Assembly (NCBI GenBank): GCA_963921195.1
Contig: OY992537.1
Span: 31,975,911 to 32,039,910, forward strand
Direction of reading: 5' to 3'
Source: Pegoplata infirma
Lineage: Eukaryota > Arthropoda > Insecta > Diptera > Anthomyiidae
Length of the DNA: 64,000 nucleotides
Shown piece after piece: positions 11,510-23,635 of the stretch. The notes below the pieces were generated by a model. That model was not told the DNA's origin. It ran no database searches and saw only the letters and a program-made list of their open reading frames with translations. A program made the translations under genes and the position numbers. Each line of letters starts with the position of its first letter. Positions within the stretch are counted from its first letter, which is position 1.

Positions 11510-13150
11510 GTTTATAAATTTGAACATCATATGCCAGTTAATGTTGCTGAATATTTAAAAAAACTTTCTTGGTTTATTACACCGCTCAACAAATCGAAGG
11601 TTTTTGGATCCGGTTTGAAGTTTCATATAACATTTTAAAAGATTTTGACTCGCTGATTCCAAATCTGTGCTCCAAATTTTTCCATCACGTTTAGAGTTTT
11701 AATTATTCGCGGTGGAAATGCGAAAAAAACGCGATTTTTGCCTTTTTTGAAAGCCTGCACAGCAGCCACTGTGTGGAATAAAAATCTGGTATGAAGCGTT
11801 ATAGTAGAATTGAACTATGTTCTCAAACATATGATCAAAAAAATTTTAAGTTGTTGCACTATTATTGTATTTTAAAAAAACACTGTCTAAAAAATTAGAA
11901 AAAGCACCATTTTTAAAAGGCTCTAAAACAACACCCAGATGATCAATCTTTCCTATGATGAGCTCAAAATTTAGGCAAAAGTTCATTCTTTCTTAAAGAC
12001 TTTTAAACCCATTAAAGATATCTTCCGGTTTGTACGAAAAATAACACAGAAAACTTAAACTTGTAAAATATTTATTTTTTTAGTTTTTCTTTGAAAAATA
12101 TCAAAAAAAACTAAGGTAAATTTTTGCAAAAATAGTAATTTTAAGAGTGTCATAAAACGCAAGTGTAACCTTACTAAACGCAATAATTTGAAAAAAATTG
12201 TTTTTTATGTTGGAGACCATAGCCAAATTCTACTATTGCGCTTTATACCAGTGGGGGTGTTCTGTAATTTATGCGAAAAGTTTTCGCATCGAAAAGTATG
12301 AAACAAAAAATTCCATCGTTTCTCGATTCTGGAAAAAAACTGTTTCTATATATCAATGCGAAAACGGTAGCAAATTTATTGGAATATTCCAAATCAGCTG
12401 TCAAAAAGGTAAACAAGGCGAGAAATTAATAAAAATCACAACAAAAAAAACGCAATTTCACATTTCTTTAAACAACACTCGTAACATTGGCAAACAAAAA
12501 TTAAATAATAAATTAAGTTAATAAAAATAATGTGTAGTATATAATTTATAATATTAGTTGATAGTATTTTCTTAAAAAAATAATGATTTTTATTTATTAT
12601 AACTCAAAAGTTGTTTAATTTACGAAATATCGCACCATTTTTAAATGTGAGTGATTTTGACACTTCAACTTCAAAAGTTTTCGATCAATTGATTTACAGA
12701 AACAGTTTTTCTCGCATCTTTCCAATAATTTTGAAAAAAATCATATTTGACAGAAAGTTTCCGCATAACAAAATTACAGAAACAGTCGAATGCGAAAAGT
12801 CAGGTTTTGTGCCGATTCACGATGTTTCTGTTTCGTTTTTCATATTTCATGTGAGAAATCTTTCGATTCGAGAGTTATAGAACACCGCTACAGAAATGTA
12901 TTCCACTTAATGGCTGCTGCTTTCAAAAAATACAAAAATCGCAATTTTTCACATTTTTAACCGTGAATGACCAAAAATCTAGACGTGATGGTAAAATTTG
13001 GAGAACAGATTTAGAATCAGGAGATCAAAGACTACTAAAATTGATTATCAGAATTCAACCCGGAAAATAAGTGTTGAGCGGTGTTATTTCCAAAAAAAAA
13101 ATTTTTCATAATTGTGTGGGATGTCAAAATATTTGGGATATGCCTGTATT
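11510..13150. mobile_element. TIR element with a second element nested inside
   Basis: Arms near 11540-11790 and 12890-13120 are inverted copies: for example ACACCGCTCAACAAATCG at the left pairs with the complement of the stretch ending GTTGAGCGGTGTTATTTCC at the right, and both contain CATCACGT/ACGTGATG and AATCGC/GCGATT blocks. Termini are not exact. Internal sequence is non-coding AT-rich DNA. The nested unit is 12256-12886. Confidence 0.55.
12256..12886. mobile_element. Nested TIR element, GGTGTTCT ends
   Basis: Inverted termini GGTGTTCTGTAATTTATGCG and the complement of a right end ending AGTTATAGAACACC. It interrupts the surrounding inverted-repeat element: the sequence on both sides joins the outer arm ('TATACCAGTGGG' and 'GCTACAGAAATG'). 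Two openings of 107 and 89 codons (12198-12521, 12611-12880) occupy it. They resemble no family I know and have AT-driven composition, so I do not call them genes. No target duplication is evident. Confidence 0.5.
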
Positions 13151-13159
13151 TTTCGAATT

Positions 13160-14315
13160 AATAGGCATATGTATTTGAAATGCTTAGTCAGTAGCGTATT
13201 ATATTGAAAAATTTCAAAGGTTATTTATGATTACAAACTTACAAACATTTTATAATTTCTATTTTCAGTTTGCTACCTCTCTGTTTATTATTATTTACTG
13301 TAGAAATGCATTTTTAATTATTGAATAGAAAATTTATAATCAGTTTCATATAAAAGCATAAAACTGTAATATATTTATTATAGTTTTTTTTAATACTTTT
13401 CTCATAGTTTATGGTGTTGCACTAATTAAAGAGACATGAAGTTTTTTTTTTAAATAATGAAACCACAATTCTATAAAATGTACCCTCAATTAGTGTATTT
13501 TTTTTACACCCTACGCTCTACAATGGTTTTCTTGTTTCTCATAACGTTTGTAGCACAATGAAAAATCGATCAAGGATCTCGGAAATAATATGATTTACAA
13601 AAAAAAAAAAAATTGGAAAATAATTATGCAAGGATTTTCCATTCAAAACTAGAAAATTTCATTTAAAAATCGTAAAAAATTTATTGCAATTGGTAAAAAT
13701 TTATAAAAAAAATTAGAAAACGGCTTATTGAAATCCAAAAAAGACCAATAAAACTCGTATAAGATCAATTGAAATTAGAAACTACATTCGAAATTTGAAG
13801 ATGTTTTATTAAAATTTAAAAATGATAACTTGAAATTTGTAAAATATCAATTTAGATTCGAAAAAGTTCAGATTATGTTAAGGATTTCTAAATGTACAGG
13901 TGGACGTAACAACGGACATGCGGTCATCGCTAAAAGGTTTTTAAATCGATCAAGCATAAAAAACTTAAAAAAAATTTTAATGGAGTTTAAGCTGGCTACA
14001 GCGAAAAAATTTACAATTTTAACTAGATGATTTATTTTTGACATCAAAATGTCTAGTGTAGTCAAAAATTGTTTAGGGTATGAAAAATTTGAATACAGCC
14101 AAATATAGCACACAATTACTTGTTTAATAATACGTACTTATGTGTATATTACTTTACACCATTCACACAATTTGTGGCAATTATAAATGCTGTTTAACAA
14201 TATTTATAATTTTAATGGATTTTAAATATTGTTACATAGCATCCCAGCAATTTTTATTGGTATTAAATAAAAGTTAACAGACAAATTTAGTTGTACTCTT
14301 GAAAAGTCTAAAATT
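13160..14315. other. AT-rich intergenic DNA
   Basis: No coding sequence, RNA gene or mobile element could be delimited. Short complementary openings at 13830-14113 are chance. Confidence 0.5.
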
Positions 14316-14323
14316 ATTCAGAA

Positions 14324-14450
14324 TTCTGAATACGATGAGCTTTATCCTGAAAAAATTGGATAACAGTTGATACTGTTTCTTAAAAGGAAAATTAAGATTT
14401 CGCTGGAGAGTGACACCTATTTCAGGATAAAGCTATTTGTATTCAGAACT
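14324..14450. repeat. Small palindromic MITE-like repeat
   Basis: The left arm TTCTGAATACGATGAGCTTT then ATCCTGAA is inverted at the right as TTCAGGATAAAGCTATTTGT then ATTCAGAA. The arms are about 28 bp around a 70-bp loop. No clear target duplication. Confidence 0.55.
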
Positions 14451-14639
14451 AAATTTTCTTTAAGAAAGATTTTATAAATATGATAAAAAACCTATAAACT
14501 TGAAAAAGTTTCAAAATATAAAAAATCAATACATATCTTTCTTGTATGTATAGACACATCGTCTATTCAAAACAGTTCAAAAATTAAAAATCGGTTGAAA
14601 ATTTTCTGAGTTACACGTGATTAAGTGAGAAAAGTAAAA

Positions 14640-15620
14640 AAAATGCCTGCAAATTTTGTACTCTTGCCCAAACCATTAAACCATGATAATGTTTTGCGTA
14701 CGATTTGGGTGTACTTTCCAAAGCAAAGTTTTTTTTTAGAAAAAATAATGTTATATTACTTTGCTATTCCATGCAAAACGAATTGAAATATCAGTCGAGA
14801 ACCCCATTAAAAAACCAAAAGAGCTGTACATTTCGTAAGTGAGTGCAAAAATAAGTGCAAAAAAGTTTTTTTACATGTTGAAAAGTATAAAAGATTCGGC
14901 ACCAAAGAATATAACACTCTCACTTGTTTTATGTACATTTGATAAACAAATGGAAAATTTTTATGCAAAAAGCTTAGGACTTGGTGAAAAAGTAGTTTTT
15001 GTAAGAAAAAATTATTTTTTTCACGAAAAACTAAATTATCTTAAAAAAAATTTGGGTATGCCAAAATTTTTGGTGAAAAAAAAATTTGATGAGAAAAGTT
15101 TTTGATGAATTTTTTTGATGAAAAGAACAACTTTTTGATGAAAAAAAATTGATGAAAAAATTTTTTTTTTGGTGAGAAAAAAATTGAAAAAAAAAAATTT
15201 TATGAAAAAAAATTGACGAAAAAAAATATGATAAAAAAAAATTTTATGAAAAAAAAAATTTATGACAAAAAGAAAATAGTGAAAAAAAATAATGACAAAA
15301 AAAAACTTGATGAAAAAAAATTTTATGAAAAAAAAAATTATGAAAAAAAAAAATTATAAATAAAAAAAATTTGATGAAAAAAAAAATGGTGAAAAAAATT
15401 TTGTTTTTAGTTGAAAAATAATTATTTTACTTTTTATTCACCAGCTGGTGAAAAACTTGTTTATTCACCACGAGGTGAATTATTATCCAAGTTACAAAAC
15501 CAAGTTATTAAAATTTTTGGGAAATATTAATAGTAATTCTTGATTTCTTTTCGTTAATTGTGGCGTCCTGCAACTTTTTTTTAATTAGACACCAGCCTAA
15601 AAACATTATCATGTTAAAAA
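14640..15620 (+). repeat. Family Q repeat, most complete copy
   Basis: Reading left to right: ACTCTTGCCCAAACCATTAA, CATGATAATGTTTTGCG, GGTGTACTTTCCAAAGCAAA, ATTGAAATATCAGTCGAGAA, an AAAGATTCGGCACC block, AACACTCTCACTTGTTTTAT, then a degenerate purine array (15060-15410, units like GATGAAAAAAAATT), a palindromic CACCAGCTGGTG block, and the right end AAAAACATTATCATGTT. The inverted CATGATAATGTTTT ends suggest a DNA element. A weak 88-codon opening at 14839-15105 runs into the purine array and is not supported as a gene. Confidence 0.65.
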
Positions 15621-16269
15621 AGTTTTTTGAAAATAGCTTTAAAAATTTAAGGGTGTCTGGCAAGTTTGAATGGCGTTTTTGTGATATTTTCGACGAGACC
15701 TTCAACCTACACTAGCTGATTTGAAAAGTATGTATATTTGATAAAGGTTTTTTTTTTTGTAGCACAGTGTAATTAATATATTATTTTTTAAATAAGTATT
15801 TTCAGAGACCACGACCTCCGTAGGCAACAATTTACTGTGTCGCATCGTGCAGTATTGGCATTATTTCTAATTAGCGGTTTTAATCAGCGCATACCATTAG
15901 TGTTAATCAAAATTTTTACATTCATATGAATATTTTAGAAACTTTTTTCCATTTAAAAATGTCAACCCCATAAATATGTAATTATCATTATTGTTTGTAT
16001 GCGTAAGCAAAATTTACAATTTTTAATTGTTTGCATTTTTTGTTAATTATGTGCACTTCATTTAATTTAGCATACGGGACAAAAAAAATAATACAAAAGC
16101 ATTTCCGTTTAAAAAAACCTCTACATGAATAAATATAAATATGTGTAAGTTTAAACTTTAATTATGGAAATTTGTACAGTAATGAACAATTTAATTATTA
16201 TATTTCTGTGTAATAATCACAGAAAAAAAAATTGAGTAACCACTTGATTAAATTTAAAAACAAATTTTG
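15621..16269. other. AT-rich DNA before the assembly gap
   Basis: No gene or repeat that I can delimit. A short GC-richer patch (15805-15890) has no coding potential. Confidence 0.5.
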
Positions 16270-16469
16270 NNNNNNNNNNNNNNNNNNNNNNNNNNNNNNN
16301 NNNNNNNNNNNNNNNNNNNNNNNNNNNNNNNNNNNNNNNNNNNNNNNNNNNNNNNNNNNNNNNNNNNNNNNNNNNNNNNNNNNNNNNNNNNNNNNNNNNN
16401 NNNNNNNNNNNNNNNNNNNNNNNNNNNNNNNNNNNNNNNNNNNNNNNNNNNNNNNNNNNNNNNNNNNNN
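16270..16469. other. Assembly gap of exactly 200 N
   Basis: 200 consecutive N. The round length suggests a placeholder of unknown true size. The sequence resumes inside a copy of the 4114 stem-loop repeat, so the break probably sits in that repeat's hairpin. Confidence 0.99.
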
Positions 16470-16615
16470 TCTTGAAAATTATGCTATGAGAATATCATGG
16501 TTTTAATTAGTAAAGAAAATAATGACCTCGAGCCAGAATAAACATCCTCACAAAATATAAAATATTTTAAAGGTCGAATAAAACAATTTTTATTTATTAA
16601 TAAAATTTAATCAGA
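16470..16615 (+). repeat. Right part of a 4114-type stem-loop repeat
   Basis: Matches 4333-4478 (CTTGAAAATTATGCTATGAG, then GACCTCGAGCCAGAATAAAC, ending TTTAATCAGA). The left part is lost in the gap. Confidence 0.7.
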
Positions 16616-16706
16616 ATTTGTTTATTAAAATTTTTATTAAAAAAAATTAATAAAAAAAATTAAATGAAGAAAATAAAGAATATTTTAATAAAAATAAAAT
16701 TAGGGG

Positions 16707-17190
16707 CTTATAACGGAAGTATCTCAACCCTTTTGAAGCGATTTGCATGAAACTCAAAATATATACAAAAGAGGAAACTGTATGATGTTTCCATATAAGA
16801 AGAAAGGTTTTTTTAATGCCTACCTAACGGTGGTATAAACTTGTAAAAGGTTGGCTTCGTTAAATATTTTTTTCATGAAAATGTTTCAATTTTGGGTGTA
16901 TTTATGTGAAGACATAGACTTACGATAACCATTTGAATACGAAATAATCTTTATTAAATTTAAGTCGATATGTATTTTTTTCTAGACGATATTCCTGTTA
17001 GTTTGGGAGTTATCAAAATTTTCCCAAAGGTCCACATTGTTTCATAAGGTGACATCGAAATTTGTAAACACTGATATGGCCGATAAGCCGAGACACCCCA
17101 ACTTTAATATCGTCTCTTTTTTATATATTTAAAGTTTCATGCAAATCGGTTAATAAGAAGGTCCCTTGTAAGCACCGAAGACAGAATATG
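16707..17190. mobile_element. Inverted-repeat element, GATTTGCATGAAACT arms
   Basis: The left arm near 16735-16780 (GCGATTTGCATGAAACTC, then ATATATACAAAAGAGGAAAC) is inverted near 17105-17150 (AAAGTTTCATGCAAATCGGT). A diverged copy of the same family lies at 52470-52830, sharing GCCGAGACACCCCAAACTT-like sequence and the 'TTCCTGTTAGTTTGGGAGTT' block in reverse. Non-coding. Confidence 0.55.
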
Positions 17191-17199
17191 TTTCTGTTT

Positions 17200-17654
17200 T
17201 TCAGGAAAGAAATTCATTAAAAATGATTTTAGGATAAACAAATTTTGGTCAAATTTTCAAAGTCTAGAAAAGATTTTGAAAATTTTTACACCAATTTTTT
17301 TGGGGTTTTGTTTTAGTTTTTTTGCGTTTCGCAGTAAAATATTTATGCTTTTCAGAAAAAAAATTAATTTTGAAAAATTTTCGAAGTTCAGAAAAAAGTT
17401 TCCACAAAAATTTTTTGATTTTTTTTTTTGAAAAAAAAAAATTTGTTGACAATTTTATTACGATTTCAAATAAAAAATTTATTAAAGATGCTTTTAGGCA
17501 TTTTATTACAAATTTTGGAAAGTCAAGAAAAAAACTGATGTGTTATGAAAATTAATGAATTATAAATTTAATTTTTTTTGAAACGGCGTTTAATAACAAC
17601 AAAAAAAAATATTAGCAAAGCGCTTACAAATGCTTTTAAAGCACTTTTTTTATA
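17200..17654. other. AT-rich low-complexity DNA
   Basis: Runs of A and T with short overlapping openings on both strands (17264-17555). No supported gene. Confidence 0.5.
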
Positions 17655-17916
17655 CCCAAAAAATGCGTGCGAATTTTGTACTCTAGACCTAAAGATAAAA
17701 TCATGATAATGTTTTGCTGAAGATTTGGGTGTACTTGCCAAAGCAAAGTTTTTTTTAGAAAAGATAATGTTTTTTGACATTTCATGCAAAACAAATTGAA
17801 ATATCGTTCGAGGACCCCTTTAAGTCCAGCTGTCTGTGGAAAGCAGGATGCAGTCCTAACTAAAAGAGCTGCAATTTTGGTAAATGCAAAAAATTTTTTT
17901 TTACATTTTGTACACT
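17655..17916 (+). repeat. Family Q repeat, left fragment
   Basis: Contains AAAATCATGATAATGTTTTG, GGGTGTACTTGCCAAAGCAA and ATTGAAATATCGTTCGAGGA, then stops where the TIR element at 17917 begins. Confidence 0.6.
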
Positions 17917-18796
17917 CAAAATAATGCATTTGTAGATTTACTAATTTGTTTTTGCTTATGCTGGTTAGCTAACTTTTAGCAAATTTTTAGTTGAGATTAG
18001 CATGTTAGCAAAAATATCTTGTAAACTTCATTTAGCGCATTAGCAATTTTAAACAAAATTTTAACTATTTTTTTTTGCTAAATTTAAAATTGAGTTGACC
18101 AAATCTTTACAAGCTTTTTTGCTAATATTAGCAAAAATAAAAGGTAATTTTTTTTTTATTTTCAGAAAACTTAAAATGGCGCTATCTCGGAAACTAAGCC
18201 AGATAGAGCAAAACGGAGGCCATTTTTGGTTCTCGAGCTCCCCGTAGTATCGCTGGTCATCTTCACATGTGTGGACCCTAATGGGTCCTAACTTTGGATC
18301 CAAAAAAGTTAGCATTCCCGAAAATTTTAAAATGCTCATATCTCGGTAAATATTGCCGACACAACAAAAAGTCCAAAAGCATTTTTATAATCTCAACACG
18401 TAGAACAAAACCGCAAAATAATCAAAAGCTCTCCGAGTAATATTTTTGAAGTTATCAAGTTTTTTAATTCTCAAGACCCCAGTGGTCCCCTAAAATCACG
18501 TATCTCAAAAACTAAGCAAGGTAGAGCGTAACGGACACAAATTTTGGATCAAAAACTATGACGATTTTTAAGGAACCCAACTAGGTCTAGGCCCATCGGG
18601 GTCTGGACCTATTGGGTCCGAACCCAATTGAGTTTTCAAATGTGAATGAACTAAGTTAAAAAAAATTTAGTTAACTAATTCTTGGCAAAACATTTTTGCT
18701 AACTTTAGCAAAAAAATTGTGGGTTCAAAATCAGCAAATTTTCTTGTAGGTTTACAAGCTTTTTTTGCTAACATTACAGTTTTTTTTTTGAGTGTA
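17917..18796. mobile_element. TIR element with TACACTCAAAA ends
   Basis: TACACTCAAAATAATG at the left is mirrored by TTTTTTTTTGAGTGTA at the right. Sub-terminal blocks such as GTTAGCAAAAATATCTTGTA and TTGTAGGTTTACAAGC also pair or recur. It carries GC-richer, non-coding DNA with a repeated 'AAACTAAGC' motif. The 92-codon reverse opening 18061-18339 has no recognisable similarity. It lies exactly between a family Q fragment and a DINE-1-like element. Confidence 0.55.
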
Positions 18797-20822
18797 GTGA
18801 TATCATTCCGTATGTAACACATCAAAATATTGGTCTAGGGCCACTTAAAGTATATATATTTATGATAATCGATCGATTTTAAGTCGATATAGCCATGTCC
18901 GTCTGTCTGTCTGTATGTCCGCCAGTTGAAAACCTGTTTTTGACAATAATCCGGAACTGATTTAAACGCTTGGGTACCAAAAGTTGCGCAATTCTCCTGG
19001 TCATATGGTTATATATATATATTTTTTTTTTTTAAATCGGTCAAATATTTCAAAAGATATGAGGTAAATTGTATAGGTACCTCTAAAATTTTGCTGTGTT
19101 TCACAAAAATATTTCTATAACTTGACACCTGGGCCATTCCAGAAAATTTAGCTCAAATTTTAGTCATTTTTGGAAATGGTGTCTCAGATTAATTTGAACC
19201 TTGACACATAGATAGCCCTCATAAATATGATATATGTACCATATATCGTTTTTTTACATTTGGTGTATTTAACGAATTATGGCGGGTCAAAGATTGACTT
19301 TTTAAGCAAAAGTAAGAAAAATACATCACGTTTAAAGAGCTGTAAATTCTTAACCAATGACCCGATTTTCACAAATTTAGGCTCATGTGAAAGCTGGGGT
19401 TCTTCTTTTAGAAAATATTTTTAAAATAACACAGTTTTTTTTACAGAAATGATGCAAAAATGCAAAAACATTTTTTCTTTTCGAATATTTAAAAAAACAC
19501 ATCTTCGATTTTTTAAAAAAAAATTCTGGTGAAAAATAACAATGTTTTGTATAACATATTCAAAATTCAGAGTGGGATCTCCATGGGATCAAAAAATATT
19601 CTGTTTTAAGTACGATGTTCTCATATTTTTCCCTTAGAAAATTTAAATTTCTAATGTTTTGAATGTTTTTCAAAATTTTAATAGTATAATTTTCTTTGAA
19701 AATTTAAATTTTTATATTGAAGAAATATAAAATTTTAATTTTCTAAGGTAAAATTTAAAAACTTCGTACTAAAACCAGAATATTTTTCGATCCCATTGGG
19801 ATCCCACTCTGAATTTTGAATATGTTGTACAAAACAGTATTGTTTATCACCAAACTTTTTTTTAAAAAAATCGAAGATGTGTTTTTTTAAATAGTCGCAA
19901 AAAAAAAATGTTTTTGAATTTTTGCAACACTTCTAAAAAAAAACCGTATGCTTTTGAAAATATTTCCTAAAAGAAGATGAATTAAGCTTTCATATGAGCC
20001 ATTACTTGTGATAATCGGATTACTAGTTAAAAAGTTAGAGCACGTTAAACGTCATATATTTTTCTGACTTTTGCTAAAAAAGTTGAACTTTGACCCGCGA
20101 TAATTTGAAAACTACAGCAAATTTTGAAAATCCAAAAATGCAACATATCTCATATAAACGTGGATATATATGAGCCAAATTCTCAGTGGCGTCCAAAGGC
20201 ATGTTTCCGAACAGTGGGGCGAAAATTTTTGGAATTACCCACCTGTTAAATGTATGTGAACGAAATAATAAACATACTGTTATTTTATCATTCTTAACTC
20301 TCACAAAAAAAAAAAATTGGGCGGAATCGCACAATGGGGTGTGGCACCCGACATGTATCCAAAATTTTAAAATATTTTGAACATAAATTAGAAACGTTTT
20401 AATTTCCTTGAAAACAGAAACTATTTTATAAAAAACGTAGTAGGATGAGATTAGATTTTTCGTATGTATTCCCATTCTAGTGGGTTTGAAATAAATCAAA
20501 GCTAATAAATAATAAAGATACATAAATGGTAACAATTTATAAAGTTCGAATTGGTTTTTAGAAAATATCAAATGTGTCTTTTGAAAATTTTTTATTTTTT
20601 TTTTATTAGAAAAGTTTTAATTTTCCTTAAAAAAGAGAAACTAATTTACAAAAATAGTAGTGGGATCGGATGAGATTATTCCCATTTTAGTGTGTTTGAA
20701 ATAAATGAATAAAAAAAGAATAGGTATAAATAAAACAAACTTTTTTGTTTTTTAAATCATTGCATTGGTGGAGGGTATTTATGATTCGGTACAGCCGAAT
20801 ATAGTTTTCTTACTTGTTAATT
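18797..20822 (+). mobile_element. DINE-1/mini-me-like element split by a fold-back insertion
   Basis: Begins GTGATATCATTCCGTATGTA, then TATATATATTTATGAT, the core CGATCGATTTTAAGTCGAT, and a short GTCY tract (GTCCGTCTGTCTGTCTGTAT, 18898-18917): the TA-core-GTCY order of dipteran mini-me elements. The end near 20780-20820 (TGGAGGGTATTTATGATTCG, then ACAGCCGAATATAG and ACTTGTT) resembles the terminal segment of INE-1-type repeats. A fold-back element interrupts it. The 165-codon reverse opening at 20074-20571 spans the junction of insert and host repeat and has no family signature. Confidence 0.65.
19131..20180. mobile_element. Fold-back element nested in DINE-1-like repeat
   Basis: Arms at about 19214-19640 and 19735-20175 pair: GGCGGGTCAAAGATTGACTT at the left against AAGTTGAACTTTGACCCGCG at the right, AACACATCTTCGATTTTTT against its complement, and CAGAGTGGGATCTCCATGGG against its complement. 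The left edge GGGCCATTCCAGAAAA resembles the GGGGCATTCCA family terminus, but no matching right terminus is found, so it may be truncated. Confidence 0.6.
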
Positions 20823-20844
20823 TTTTTATATTTTTTTGATTTTT

Positions 20845-21070
20845 TTTTCCCAAAACTTCTTTTTCATTCAGTCTAAACAATTGTGAGTGTTAAACTCTTC
20901 GGTGCCGAATCTTTTATATTCTCCAAAATGTAAAAACACTTTTTTGCACTTTATTTACAGCTATTTTGCTTGCTTTCCATAGACAGATGGACGAAGTGCA
21001 ACCAACTTTTCATCAAAACGTTATAATGATTTAATGTTTTGGACAAGAGTACAAAATTCACTGGCATTTT
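20845..21070 (-). repeat. Family Q repeat fragment, reverse orientation
   Basis: Contains the reverse complement of the AAAGATTCGGCACC block (near 20900-20925) and of the signature (ATAATGATTTAATGTTTTGG near 21024). The middle of the family is absent. Confidence 0.55.
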
Positions 21071-22435
21071 TTCTGTGCCTTGTATAGATAAATGGATGAT
21101 CGTATCGAGTCCTTATTTCTTGCAAATGTTTTTAATTTTATTGGGAATTCGAATAAAAAAAAATATGAATAACTTTAACATACACTTTTCAAATATTAAA
21201 AAATTTGTCTGTTTTTAGGGCTTGGTCCACAAAAATTAAAATGCCTGTGTCTCAAGAAGCCGATTTGATAAGGCTTTTCTGATGACAAATTCGTGTTTAG
21301 GAGGCCAAAATACTTTAGAAAATGTATTCAAAATATCTGTGCAAAAACCGTGTTGAGTAGTGTTATTTGATGCAAAATTGTTAAAATAAATTTAACGAAT
21401 TTTCTTCTAAATAGTAAGACGTACTAGGAATTTAAGTATGTTTTTCTTAAATTTCTAGTACGTCGTACTATTTAACTTTGCACCATTTACTTTAACTTTT
21501 ATTTACATTTATTTTTTATTATCATTATTTTTATGTTAATGGTATTTATTTTCTTGTTTCTTCTTTTCCATAAGCTCTCATCAATAGTCAATTTCAATTT
21601 AATGTTATTTTAAATGAAAATAATGGCACTCATATATACGAAAATCAAAAAAATCATCAAAAAAAAAAAAGGAAAAAACATTTTACGGTAAAAGTACTTA
21701 GACAATCCATTGAGAACAACATCTAACATCTGAAAAAAAATCCCATGAACTTTCATGAACGTATGTATAATATTCGTTATTCGATTGTGGCAATATTCTA
21801 TTCAATTCAAACGTCAGAGCACAACATGACCACTAGAATGAAATGAAAAATAAAAATCTATAAGAAGGAAGCAATACTCTTAGGAAATCGAAAAAAATTA
21901 AGAAAGCCAAACAAAAAATAAAAATTCCTAGGAAAAGAAGCAACTAGAACCAAAACTAAACCAAGCATCAACAAAACCAAACAGCCAATTGCGTATTAAT
22001 AGTCAATAAAAGAATCTGTTACAGGAAAGACAGCATTGATAATAAAAACGAAAAAAAAAAAAATATATACCAACATCATCGAAAAAAAGGAAAACTTCAT
22101 AAATTTTTACAACTTTTTTTATGAAAAAAAAAAAAAATTAAAAGGAGCCAAAATGTAGATAAAAAAAAAAACTATTTTAAACTAAAGTTTGAAGGAAAAC
22201 TGAAAATATGAAATCCACCAAAAAGATATGATTTTGGTATACCACTTGCTTTATACATATTGGTAGGGATAAAAATGAGACAAGAATAAGCGATAATATC
22301 ATTTGAACTTAAAAAGGGAAGTAGTACCAAGTGATGGAGATTTGATTTAAAAAAAGATTCTCAAAATGAATCTGTTATGAAGATTTTTTGATTTTTTTCT
22401 ATAGGAAAAATATAATAAAAAACAAATAAGAAAGT
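21071..22435. other. AT-rich intergenic DNA
   Basis: No gene recognised. It holds one perfect-looking short palindrome (listed separately) and A-rich stretches. Confidence 0.5.
21410..21472. repeat. Short palindrome (stem about 27 bp)
   Basis: AATAGTAAGACGTACTAGGA then ATTTAAG is inverted after a 9-bp loop as CTTAAATTTCTAGTACGTCG then TACTATT, with one or two unpaired bases. It could be a very small MITE or a hairpin; no target duplication is clear. Confidence 0.7.
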
Positions 22436-22439
22436 TAAA

Positions 22440-23245
22440 GTCGACCAAGACCGACCATATGATACCCTACACCAGTGTTTCCGGAAAATAGGTCCCAAGT
22501 CCAAACATGGACCGATTGTATCTGTCTTTTGTTAGATCTTTATTTAGTGTAGAAAACACACACAGATCAAATTTTAGTGGAATTGGTTTATTTTTTTGTC
22601 AATAAAATAATAAATTTAACTGAATATCGGTCGAAACTTTTATATGGCGGACCAAAAATGCTCCAATTATATTCCGATTTGATAAGGTTACTAAAGTACA
22701 CTTTTAACACCTAAAAATAAAATTTTTATCAAATATATTCATTTTTATGAATTTGGAGAGAATTATGTGAATATCGGGAAGGTGGTTTGTATGGGGACTA
22801 CCAGAAGGACTAACCCGATTCCTTTGAAATTTGGAATAACGATTTGTGCAAACAAAATTTGATTAACTGCTGAATTTCAAAGCAATATCTATTATAATAC
22901 GGTTATTAGAGTCATATAGAGTATAATACGGTTATAGAGTCATTTAAGGCGTTTCTATGGCGGCTAAGTCTTAACATGGACCGATTTTCTCCAGCTTCAA
23001 TAGGTTTCGTCCTTGGGCCAAAAGATGCTTAAGGTTCAAATTTCAAGTCAATTGATTGAAAACTGCGACCCGTATCGTGCTTAAACCGATAGATGGACAG
23101 ACGGACAGACGGACGGACGGACATCGCTAAATCGACTCAAAAAGTGATTCTGAGTGAAGGTAGGTCTAGAACCAATATTTCGGTAGTTACAAACATCAGC
23201 ACAAACTCATTATACCCTGTTCCACAGAGTGGTGTGGGGTATAAA
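22440..23245 (+). mobile_element. DINE-1/mini-me-like element, second subfamily
   Basis: Starts GTCGACCAAGACCGACCATA, with GATACCCTACACCAGTGTTT near 22460, and ends GTGGTGTGGGGTATAA. Near 23094-23125 a GGAC/AGAC tract (GGACAGACGGACAGACGGAC) is followed by a CATCGCTAAATCGACT core: the reverse-complement GTCY and core arrangement. Pieces of the same subfamily occur at 33790-33870, 49120-49320 and 50440-50850. Non-coding. Confidence 0.65.
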
Positions 23246-23635
23246 AAAACATTTATACAAATAAAATGACTGCTAATTTTGAACTCTGCCTAACACGTTT
23301 AATAATGATAATGTTTTTCTGAAGATTTTGGTGCTTTTGCAATTTTTTTTTAGAAAAAATAATGTTACATTCATTTGCCATTCCATGGAAAACGAATTGA
23401 AATATCGTTCGAGGACCCCATTTAGTTTATATATTATTGATCCATTTCTAAGACACTATAGCTATATACATCCGTCCATCTGTTTGTGGAAATCCAAACC
23501 AAAGGAGCTGTAAATTTGTAAATGAATGTATTAGAAAAAAGTGTTTTTATATTTTGGAGAGTACAAAAGATTCGGCACCGAAGAATTTAACATGATGATC
23601 AATTTTGATCAATTATTTTTATTTATTCTTTCTAT

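Noticed and set aside
12198..12880. Two forward openings of 107 and 89 codons that could be a transposase remnant
   Set aside because: No DDE or zinc-finger pattern, Lys/Asn/Phe-rich AT-driven composition, and they sit within a non-autonomous TIR element.
20074..20571. 165-codon open frame on the minus strand
   Set aside because: It crosses the junction between a fold-back insertion and a DINE-1-like repeat, and shows no motif of any family that I recognise.
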